DNA from: Marthasterias glacialis
Taxonomy: Eukaryota > Echinodermata > Asteroidea > Forcipulatida > Asteriidae
Length of the DNA stretch: 64,000 bases
Reading direction: 5' to 3'
Assembly: GCA_911728455.2 (NCBI GenBank)
Contig: OU452233.1
Location: 15,753,214 to 15,817,213 of the forward strand
The notes under the pieces are model-generated. The model saw nothing but the letters and a program-made list of their open reading frames with translations. It was not told where the DNA came from and made no database searches. The position numbers and the translations under genes were made by a program. Below, in pieces: positions 54,552-64,000 of the stretch (positions within the stretch are counted from its first letter, which is position 1; each line of letters begins with the position of its first letter).

Positions 54552-54813
54552 ATGGCAGAGGGAGGTACCCCGAAAACAACAAGAACAACAACAACAGCAA
54601 GGCGACAAGACAAAAAAACAAACAACATCAACAAATCTTTCTATACTTCAACACATTTTTCCCTTGACTGTGTTGGTAAGGGTTTATGGCAGAGGGAGGT
54701 TCCCCGAAAAAAAAGAACAACAACAACAAGGCGACAAGACAAAAAAACAACAACAATTCTTTCTATACTTCAACACATTCTTTCCATTGACTGTGTTGGT
54801 AAGGTTTTGGGCA
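54552..54813 (+). repeat. Tandem duplication of a 130-bp block
   Basis: ATGGCAGAGGGAGGTACCCC at 54,552 and ATGGCAGAGGGAGGTTCCCC at 54,686 start two copies, each containing AAGGCGACAAGACAAAAAAA and ending TTGACTGTGTTGGTAAGG. The open frame across both (54,531-54,899) is an effect of the duplication. Confidence 0.8.
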
Positions 54814-54899
54814 TGAGTGTAATGTACGAATGTACGTGGGTGTGGGAGGGAGGCGGCCGGGGGGGGGGAAATTTCATCACCCCACAGTCCAATAACTGA

Positions 54900-56111
54900 G
54901 CCCAGATCCAGGGTTTTGCAGTAAAAGTGGGTAGAAGATGGCAAATAATAAACTCGGCTTGTCCTACACACGTCCGTCTCCCTAGTAGTTTATTACCTGG
55001 ACGACTTATTCAGCGCTGAACATGATGCGTCATTTCCAGAATTTTATTGGGAAAGTATCCTTCCCATACCACGGGGCAGTTAAAGTGCAGGTCTGGTCCG
55101 TTATTATGGGGGCCATCATGTTTCTCTACCGTTCACTGTAACACAACCCAAAACGAGGCAAGAAGGAGAAAATATGGTCTGATCGTTCAAGAAAGAGTAT
55201 AGCGTCCCCTTTAAAAAAGGGCAGGCTTAGACATAATGAGAGCAGTCATCTTTCAAAGCTGCCAGTTGTTCCGTTGTGGTAGTCGGGGTGCCAGCCTGTT
55301 TTCGCGAGGCGTTATGTGAACGGTGAGTGCGGTTGATGCGGGCACTGTACCGACAGATTTGGAGAGGGTGAATAAAAGGGGCGGGGGAAGAACAGCCCCT
55401 GCCCGATGTGAAGAAATTGATCTGGAGGGATGCTAAACAACTATGATTTTGTTTCTTGTTGAAGAAGAGTCCATGCAAGCAGTTTTTTCTTCTTCTTATA
55501 TGTTTGCATGGGTATTCTGTTATAATTTTGTTTTTCATCAAATGGGTCATTGGTTTTGGAAAGTTTGTCTGATAACTGTGTAGACTGTCAAACTGCTTTT
55601 AAGTGAAGAAACAAAAGTGTTCAAGAAAGTGAACAGTACCGACCGTCTCTTTAAATAAAACTAAAAACGGGGTTGGGGTGGGGTAGGATATTTTTGCAGT
55701 CAGCCAGCCTTACATTCCCTTACCCACTCTTCCTTCCTCCGGTCATAACGTAGGATTATTGAAGAGTTGTTCTTCCCCCGTGTTTTTTTTTACTAAATGT
55801 CTTGACCTTATCAGTTTTTGTTATAGGGGAAGTACACCGTTATTTATAAGGAAGGGTAGATGAATTTGCGTCTCCGAGTTGTCAATAAGCACATCATCCA
55901 AACATGACAACCGTGTATACCCTTTATCAGTGGGTTCATATTGCGCACGTCCATATTGGGGCTGGTACGATTGCCGCAGCTTGGTTGAGCAACTGTAATT
56001 TTGGGTCTTCAAAATGATTTCCCCCCGAGGTATTTCATGGGGAAATATTTATCTTGAAGATTGGTACTGATAATTATGAGCTTTCTAACTAGTCAGCTTT
56101 AAGATTAGATG

Positions 56112-56142
<31 letters not shown>

Positions 56143-57111
56143 GGGGGGGGTCGATGATTACCAATCACTTACTTAGTCTTTAAGATTATCGCCCTCAGCT
56201 TGCCAGGGTGATATGTGATACAGATGAGTTGTGAAAAAAGCGTTTACGGGACAGGCATGACGGTCATGGGTGATGAGTGGGATGGGGGCACCTCTAGGGG
56301 GCACTCGAGGGGGTCATAAAATGTCACCCGTTGGTCGGGGGAAAGGGTAGGGTCAGTCATGTCTGGAGGTGGGGGAAGGAGGTAGATAATTTTAAGCTGT
56401 CAAGATGATTCATTCATTATCTGGAATGTCTAAAAAATGATTGACTTCCATTGGCCAAAAGTACACTAAACTATGATGATACAAAAAGATATACACACTG
56501 AACGTTTTAGATAGGATTGGTTTGTCTCAAATTGTTTTTCTAGAAAGAATTTCTACCTTAAATACGTGTATGTACAAACGGGTCGTGGTTCTAAGCCACA
56601 CTTGTCATCATCATGTCAACTGGAAACATTTAAGGAGTTAAGGCTTTTTTTGTTCTCGAAAATTGGTTCTCGAAAACTGAATGTAGTGTACTGAAGTGGT
56701 ATTAATGGGCAGACAGGGGAGTTGTTTGGGGGAATTGTGTGCATTTGACGATACAAGCATGGCATTTGGCATACAGTCAGAATATGTCATGAGAAAGATA
56801 TTTGGCCATAGGGCATTCGCAGATTAACATTTTGGACAAAATACAGATAGAATAACAACAATTGTTTTACAATTTTCCCAATGGCTGTCATTGCATGTTC
56901 TACCTGTATTTTACTACATATCACGGGAAGCTAACTGTAGTTTACATTATGTTTAGAGCCCGGGAAATTTGTTAAAAGACCTTTTGGTGAAGCAGTCACA
57001 CAGCTGAACAGGGAGAAAGAAGTTTCTCAGACAACCGAGAATTGTCCTGTTTGTTTGCGTTGATATGAAGAAGGACTGTACAAAAAGTGAAAATATTGGA
57101 GTGAAAAATTA
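54900..57111. other. Intron sequence, mostly unrecognised
   Basis: Contains a T run followed by G at about 56,109-56,150. No supported gene or complete element. Confidence 0.4.
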
Positions 57112-57265
57112 ATGGGAGACTTTGGAGACGCTGGCGGCAGCATACACAACGGTCCTTTTTGACAGTTCTGAGCATGCGCGCACATGCTCAGTGTTGCGCG
57201 CGAGGTTCTGAGCCTTCGTGCTACTAGTGAGAACCGTGAAAAAGGACCGTCCAAAAGTCTCCCAT
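57112..57265. mobile_element. TA-flanked MITE, 154 bp
   Basis: Ends ATGGGAGACTTTGGA and TCCAAAAGTCTCCCAT, flanked by TA on each side. Inner arms also pair: ACGGTCCTTTTTGACAGTTC on the left and GAACCGTGAAAAAGGACCGT on the right. The middle is CpG-rich (GCATGCGCGCACATGC). Fits a Tc1/mariner-type MITE. Confidence 0.75.
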
Positions 57266-57411
57266 TAGTTATTAACTAATTAGTGACATTTTACTGTCAG
57301 CTACAGTGGGGCTGTTGATGTATACGGGATTTTGAAGGGGCACGAGGACGAGATATTCTGTAGATCTAAAGTTGCTAGAGCCTTCGAAGTCTCGTGGACA
57401 GTAAAATCCAC

Positions 57412-57500
57412 TTGTACTTCGGGTAGGATTCGAACCAACGACCTTCTGAATCCTAGAGCAGCAGATATCTTAACCGCTGCATACCGTAAAGGTTGCCCAC
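57412..57500 (-). mobile_element. tRNA-like SINE head or tRNA relic
   Basis: The minus strand carries a perfect B-box GGTTCGAATCC (57,436-57,426) and upstream GCAGCGGTTAAGATATCTGC as a degenerate A-box region. There is no pairing acceptor stem, so it is not a functional tRNA. Flanking boundaries are unclear. Confidence 0.5.
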
Positions 57501-57599
57501 CCCCGTGGATTAGAGGCTATAGCTCGTTTCCCGGCGAGGTTAAAACCATTTCCCCTTTCTCCTTCGTGTAAAACGCCCCTGAAATTATTTCCTTCTTCA

Positions 57600-59520
57600 G
57601 TAATTGCAAAGGAAGGAGCAATTAAGGTTTTATTGAAGTGGAGTGTTCATTAATTTTCTTTGTTCATCACAAGACAAGCCGGTACACGCCTCGGCGGTTT
57701 TCTTTGACCATCACTGCTTCTGGGACTCTGTTGGAATTGTCTTCCTAAACAACTAAATATTGTGTTTTTGTGCTGAGCTAAATTGTGTGGAAATAAAATT
57801 AAGGTGCATTAGGTGGAGTTGACGTTCATAATGTTTTGTTTTTAATAGATGACGTCAAACTTCTCACAGAAAAGATTGACCGTGCATAGACACAATGGCG
57901 TATTCCATGTTTCAGTGTTTGTAACATGTTCATATTTTAAAACCATATTTTCACATGAGCCCCATAAATAAATAAATAAATCAAAAGTTAACAATAAATA
58001 AAAAAAAAAAACCAAACAACAACAAACAATCAAATGGAACAACTTCTTCAAGAACCAAAACAAGCAAACAGCTAATAAGATTTGAAATAATGCCCGTCCT
58101 TCATAAATTGACTTTGCAAAGCTAAACACAGGGACATTGACCGGAGTATACGCTTTGCGTCTTGCGAACTTTGACCTCGCTATGCTCTGACGTTATAAAA
58201 GTCTGTCACCACAAACGCCACACCAAGCATGTTTTTTTTTCTTCTCCAAAGTGGCAACGACCGGAACCCAGTAGAAGTGGGTGGGGGGAACTCCGTTCGA
58301 AAAGCACCTGCTGCATCGACACCTGAATCCGCAAAGAAAATAACCACCGATCCTAACAGATTACCGTCTGGATGAACGGCTCTCAGATTGTTTTTTCTAT
58401 CATGTATCTTTTCCTTCTCGACACTTTTTTGTTACTATTTTCCTTTTTATGTATAGATTATGCTGAATTTCCTGTCCAGCGACCACACACAGGCGCGCTC
58501 GCACACTCGAGCTGACATTCTTTCCTCTCTAGGCATAACCCCATCCCCGTTGCTATGATGATCCGCTATGATTTCATATTTTCGTGTCAGAGTGGCTGTA
58601 TTACTGGTTAAAAATTGAGCTAGAGTAAACACTTGTGACAGCCTGAACAGCCCTAAAAACAATGATTTAAATATCATTTGATCATACACGTCCCTTAGTC
58701 ATCAGGGGAGCCTTTAAAGGTAACCTCTTAATGTAAAAGAGTAAAAAATTCAATCGCTTGCCAGAGTGGTGTCAGTTTGGCTCTTTTGAGAGGGAAACTC
58801 ACTCTTCACCACCTTCTTTTGAGTGAAAGTGGAGTGAATTTCACTCTGAAACTAGTGAAAAGACATGTTTTTCACTCTAAAAAGAGTTGTCCGCCATACC
58901 ACTCTTGCAAGGAGCCATTTGGCGGACAAAAAGAGTGGTTTCTCACTCTTTTACATTTACGACATATATCATTGGTATTGGAAGGGGGAATTCATTCCAA
59001 TTCTCTAGTCTTCAATAAACACATGCCATGCAGCCAGTGAAAATGTCATTAAACTCGGCAGTCGCGGACTCAAACGGTTCATGAATTATCAATGTTTTGT
59101 CAAATTTTACATGCATGCGCTTTAGTTGGGGTGTCTTCATTTCTCACATTTTCTCGACTTTGACAGTATTTATTTACTGACAGAAATATTTCACTGGAGG
59201 ACAAGTCGACTTGTCTTGATTTGTCTCGCCAAGGGTCTTATTATACGGAGCTTCCGGTACTCAGATGTCGTAACACTAATGTCTAAAATAACGAGATAAC
59301 TTATCTAGCCATGTCGACTTATAGATGGAATATCACTGGTAAACAGCGAACGACTTATATATCAGCGAAATAGATAATTACTACCAGTGGAATCTGGTCG
59401 TTTGTGTTGCATGTTTCAAAACTCAATAGTCGACTTGTCGTGGTAAGTGATGTTACCAATACGACTTTTATTTTATGAGAATAGGTCGACATGTGATATC
59501 TAGCACAGTCGACACAATAA
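57600..59520. other. Intron sequence with a possible CACTCT-rich element
   Basis: At 58,764-58,965 several copies of CACTCT/AGAGTG in both orientations (AGAGTGGTGTCAG, GAATTTCACTCTGAAAC, TTTTCACTCTAAAAAGAGT, AAAGAGTGG) suggest a degenerate foldback element. The remainder shows nothing supported. Confidence 0.35.
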
Positions 59521-59524
59521 CAAA

Positions 59525-60045
59525 AATTAATAATAATAATCATAGCCTGTATACAGCGCTTTATCTATGGGCGTCTCAAAGCGCTTTATTACTATTTTTT
59601 TAAGACAGGTGTTTGAAGTTTGTGAATTATGAGACCCATTTATGTAGCACCTTATAAGGGTTTACAATGCACTGTCGGAAACGCCCGGGCAAACCTCCTC
59701 TCTTAGTGATTTTTTCCCATGTAGCCTTTCCGCCATAGTAGTTGTTTATGTTATTGTTGATGTATTTTTGTATAATTTGAGGGCCCCAGATAAACAGTTG
59801 TGGTGGATGGGTCACCCTCATGAAATATGGTTTGAAGTAAATAAATAAACACAAGTGATTTCCGTACTGCACATACACAACACACGAGGCCTACGGCTTT
59901 ACGGCCCATCCGAAGGACGATAATGGTCATTGTGTCTTGCTCAAGGACACAAGTGTCAAGACCGGGACTTGAACCCAGTCTCTGCCGATCAGAGACCCTA
60001 CGAGCTTCAGTCCAGTGCGCTTGGCCGCTCGGTCACGACACGCTA
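59525..60045 (-). mobile_element. tRNA-derived SINE with long body and ATT tail
   Basis: Read on the minus strand: a tRNA-like head with A-box TGACCGAGCGG (60,035-60,025) and B-box GGTTCAAGTCC (59,975-59,965), 50 bp apart as in tRNA-Leu-type heads. A body follows with TTGAGCAAGACACAATGACC and CGTCCTTCGGATGGGCCGTA, then AGCGCTTTGAGACGCCCATA, and a 3' (ATT)n tail at about 59,527-59,541. Plausibly full length. Transcribed antisense to the neuroligin-like gene. Insertion duplications were not identified. Confidence 0.72.
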
Positions 60046-61067
60046 TAGTGAAGCTATACGAAGTCAACTTTCCATCTAAGTTGAAAGGAGTTGAAAACCT
60101 AGCTACTGTTTTCCCCCGTCCCACGCACTGGCAGTATGTCTAAACGGATCCAAGGCTCACCCTCAACACTAGCCCAGCGTACATTGTCTAGTAAAAACTG
60201 CTATGGGCTAGTAAACACCACTTCTCAACTTGCCCTGTGGGCTGCTAAAAAACTGTGCAACTGTTTATAATGCTCATACTTCTACCTTTTCAGATGTGAA
60301 TAATACATTTTAGAAATGTGTTAATTTCTTTTTAGTGTGTGAGTGTGCCATTTAACAATTGAATTTGTTGTGATTGCTACCACTAGTATCAGAAAGATAC
60401 ATTTATGACACGACATGTTTAAAATTTGGGCAACAAAAACATCCTGCTGGGGGCAAGTAAAATGCACAGTTTACTAGCCCCTCGGGCTACTTTAAAAAAA
60501 AAGCTTAAGCGCAAGGCCTGGGATCACTGTCGAAATGACCCATTTCCGTTTGTTCGAATGCCACGCCCCTCCCCCACAATACAAATAAATAAAATACAAA
60601 GAGAAGACGTTTACACAACCTTACTTAGCTCCCCAAAAAAGAATTATAAGGAACTTTAATATATTTCTTTTCGAATGTACGAATGTAAAAGAACTATGCA
60701 TTATAAAATCCGGAATTCTCAATGGCGAACGTAATGTTAATGTAGGTTATATATTACTTGATGTTTTTAAGATTTATCTTTATGGTAATTTTTTTCAAAC
60801 AATCTTTACAAAAAATACAGAAAAAAGCCTTACTGGGTGGGTATGTACCGAAAACTATGATTGATTTCATTATGAAAGATCACTGATTACAAAGTTCGTA
60901 ATCAGTTTACCAATCCTCCAGAGAAGTACTCCTGAAACACTGTCAGGTCGAAGAGGTAGTTTCCAGTCAACGGGGTCATCTGAACTGATGAATGTGTCAT
61001 TGTTTTAAAGAGAAAGCTAAAGAGGATGGGAATAAAATAATTTACCCTTCCAAAAAAAACAAAACAA

Positions 61068-61418
61068 AGCCCCAGCTCAACATTGGAAAGAAGAAAAACA
61101 TAACTGTTCACAGATTTACATGTATTTTACATGGTATAAAGATAATGATGGTAGAAAACTTTCCTTGAAATATTTCTGCCTGAAGTGTTATTGTTTTAAA
61201 TTTTGTTTAAATAAGATCCAAAATTAATTTTTTTCTCAGTGAGACGAAAACTCTGCCTGTAGGAATGCGTACAAAAATGCATTTTGTTTAACCGTTTTCT
61301 CGCAAACGAAACAACGAAATGAGCCGACATTTTCACAGGTTGGTTTTATTACAAGTGTCTTGATTTGTGCAAAGAATGGAAGCATTTATACAGTTATTTT
61401 ACAAATGTTGAGCAGGCT
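61068..61418. mobile_element. TTAA-flanked MITE family, copy 2
   Basis: AGCCCCAGCTCAACATTGG at the left; the right end TTGAGCAGGCT is followed by TTAA. Same interior order as copy 1. Diverged left flank (ACAA rather than TTAA). Confidence 0.7.
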
Positions 61419-62081
61419 TTAAGCAAAACCTTTAATGATTTATCGGTAAGGTAGAACAGTACTTATCAGGCTAGATATTTATTGTTTTTCAGATTCAAGT
61501 TTTATTATTTCTTTTGGATGACAGCATTTCGAACGGAGTGTTCGTCAGTGTGATTGCTACTGTATTTTTAAGTAAGCCTTTTTTTTCTCCAAATCTACGG
61601 TCATTAAACTTGACGTACAGATATGCAATACTCTCCTCCAACACTTCTCGGCTCCACAACTTCCTCTTCATATTCTGCCTTCCATTATCTCATTACTTAT
61701 CATGGCTATGTTTTTTTTTCTTCTTTTCTCTTTGTTCGTTATAGTCTAGAGCCACCCTCTCGCTCTATCTGTACATCTCGTTTTTCCCGCCTCGCAATTT
61801 TTTTCTTCTTCTCCTGGTCCAGCTTTATTTATAAAACTCTCCGCTCGAGTTGCTCCTGTATTACTTAAGCAATCACACCTTGCCAGGGTCTCGAGCACTC
61901 TTGCTTTCCAATATCCCCGAGGATTGGGGGACGATGAAGTCGACGGACCTGTCATACGTTGGGTTGTGTTTTCTCCCCACCATCGATGTAGGCTTAAGTT
62001 ATTTGCCGCTCATGATTTGCCCACCCCCCCCCCCGATTTGAAGCACCATAGATTAGCAAGACGACAGTTATACTCCACGTC

Positions 62082-62445
62082 TTTAAAGCCCCAGCTCAAC
62101 ATTGGTGAGAAGAAAAACACAAACGTTCACAGATTTACATATAACTTACATGGTATAAAGATAATAATGGTAGAAAACTTTATTTGAAATATTTCTGCCT
62201 GATGTGTTACCGTTTTTAAATAATAAATGAAATAAGATCCAAAATTAATTTTCGTCTCAGCGAGACGAAAACTCTGCCAATAGGTATGCGTACAAATATG
62301 CATTTTTTTTTTACCGTTTTCTCGCAAATGAAACAACGTAATAAGCTGAATTTTTCACAGGTTGGTTTTATTACATATATCTTGATTTGTGTAAAGAATG
62401 GAAGCATTTACAGACACTCTACCAATGCTGAACTGGGGCTTTAAA
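62082..62445. mobile_element. TTAA-flanked MITE family, copy 1 (complete)
   Basis: 364 bp including flanks. TTTAAAGCCCCAGCTCAACA and TGCTGAACTGGGGCTTTAAA are inverted ends of about 25 bp, with TTAA immediately outside AGCCCCAG on both sides. A TTAA duplication is typical of the piggyBac superfamily. The interior contains a palindrome TTTTCGTCTCAGCGAGACGA. Non-coding. Confidence 0.8.
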
Positions 62446-64000
62446 AACTGGTGACTTTGGCAAAACTTCTCTTTTTGAATCAAATAAGGAGGAGCATGTG
62501 CGTGATATTACATAACCATATGCTGGTATGCTAATCTCTTTTGAATTAAGAGAAGATATCCAACCATGATAGTGTTTGGGAAATTGCTGCTTTATATAAG
62601 CTTATTACTGCCTTTGAATCAAGATAATGTATAGCTACTGCTGCTGGTAGGTTTGGTCCATTTGAACAATGATGAAGCACAGCAATACTAGAGTTTGCAC
62701 TCACGCTGCTTCTGGTATTACGCTCATTATAACCGTAATCTCGATTAATCAAAATATTATACACGGCACTGAATCTTTAGAAATATGCTGCTACAAGTAA
62801 GACTACCTTACTCTCCTTGAATCAAGATAAGGTACGTTTGCACTGTAGGCAAAACTGCTGGAATAGTCTACTTACTTTATATAAACAGTAAAGCACAGCA
62901 TTGGTTAAATCTGATACTACATTATTTGAATAGTTATTGTCCATGATTAGTATTAAGTAAAAATGGCTAAACCGCTGCTTGGATACTGTCTTTGAACCAA
63001 TATATGGTGGAGATTTATAATGTTTGTTGCATTAGTATGCGTGTTCTCTTTAAATTAACGTATGTTACAAGTCTGTTGTGATGTTAACAGTATAGTCCTA
63101 AAGGTCAAAATCCATTTAAACCAACGTAATCTAACCGAGGCTGTAAAATAGTCCGGTGCCACGCTGTACTATTGGGATCGGTACCTATTTTGTGACATCG
63201 CCTATACAGGGAACAAAACATAGATGTCCGTAGCACGATGGAAGTTTATTACATTCAACCTGAACACGAACCAAACTAAAACGGTCCAAATTTCAGCATT
63301 GGTTACCCGCCCCCCCCCCCCCTCAATACCATTGCAGACCCGAACTGACTGCGATTATGCATGTAGGTCGTATGAAGTTATCACATTTTCGATCCAACGG
63401 GGAAAATTTACAATTTTGATCTCGGGAAGCGAGCCGGACTATGCCCTATATCTGTAATTGAATAAGACTGTAATGAAATTAGGCACTAACTCGCATTAAC
63501 TTTAATGAATTATGGTAGAGCTGAAAGGGTCTTGTGTCCTTACAAATCCGTACATGGCTTTTATCGGTGGGTGTATTTATCGTGAAACCGTCGAGTATTC
63601 AGCAGAAAAGCCACCCAAAAAAAAAATAAAAAATTTTCTTTGAAAAAAAATGCTCTCACAATATACATTTTAAATAATGTATAGATAAATAGTGATAATT
63701 TAAATGTGGGGACATTACGTATAAATACACGGTTAGATTACGACCGACTATAAAAAAGTAGATTCATTTCTTTGATGTCCACAAAAATATTGTTTAGGTT
63801 GTGTTAAGAAACCGTAAATGTTTTATATGTTTTATATGTTTTCCCGTTCCCTACACAAAATATCGATTTTCTAGACAACTGAATACAGCTTAAGGCAGAC
63901 CATTAAACAAGTCTTTGTTTTAGCCGCCCCCCACTACTGTTTTCCAATTTTCCAATTCCTTAAAAGTAAGCCCAGTGTATCGTTTGAAATTGAGGCTTAG
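62446..64000. other. Right end of window, no gene recognised
   Basis: AT-rich; a C run at about 63,311-63,322. No frame with a recognisable domain and no complete repeat. Presumed to continue the first intron of the neuroligin-like gene. Confidence 0.4.

Noticed and set aside
57412..57500. Possible functional tRNA gene
   Set aside because: B-box is perfect, but the acceptor stem does not pair and the A-box region is degenerate.
48472..64000. Further neuroligin exons
   Set aside because: No frame shows esterase-fold motifs such as HGG or GxSxG, nor a transmembrane segment with a plausible splice context.

Overview
The window is eukaryotic and looks like a marine invertebrate deuterostome, most likely an echinoderm (possibly a sea star). 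This is inference, from a lineage-specific C-type lectin expansion, a first coding exon that reads as neuroligin, AT-rich non-coding DNA full of short inverted-repeat elements, and a tRNA-derived SINE. I could not run a database search, so the species is not established.

Positions 1 to about 44,100 hold a head-to-tail tandem array of small secreted lectin genes, all on the minus strand. The full-length form is one uninterrupted reading frame: signal peptide, long-form C-type lectin domain (CTLD), then a cysteine-rich PAN/apple-like domain, about 270 residues. I count 12 loci (g1-g12) plus the 5' end of another (g0) cut by the left edge. g2, g8, g10, g11 and g12 have complete CTLD+PAN frames. 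g1, g4, g5, g6, g7 and g9 keep an intact CTLD frame but have lost the PAN half, by at least four different lesions: a solo LTR insertion, a 7-bp insertion creating a stop, a 3' segment replacement, and a deletion. g3 is the converse, a PAN half without most of its CTLD. Genes use one of two unrelated signal peptides. The sugar-site motif is EPN in one lineage and EPD in the other, and this split largely tracks a CCAAT versus CCAGC difference in the promoter.

The spacers between genes are paralogous. Units 0-2 repeat with a period of about 4.7 kb and are nearly identical by eye. A 2.87-kb unit is duplicated around g11. Because the spacers are paralogous, transposon insertions can be read as filled and empty sites: hAT-like MITEs with 8-bp duplications, a GACCTTATGCA element, an inverted pair of elements at the g12 promoter, and a family with palindromic sub-repeats in most spacers.

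From about 44.1 to 48.0 kb there is intergenic, repeat-derived DNA. At 48,024-48,471 on the plus strand is a coding exon of a neuroligin-like cholinesterase-fold adhesion protein ending in a GTGAGT donor. The rest of the window (48.5-64 kb) is read as its first intron: no further exon is visible, but it carries an 18-bp minisatellite, a 47-bp tandem repeat, a roughly 120-bp degenerate tandem repeat, several MITEs and a tRNA-derived SINE. No rRNA, intact tRNA, CRISPR array or transposase-coding gene was found.
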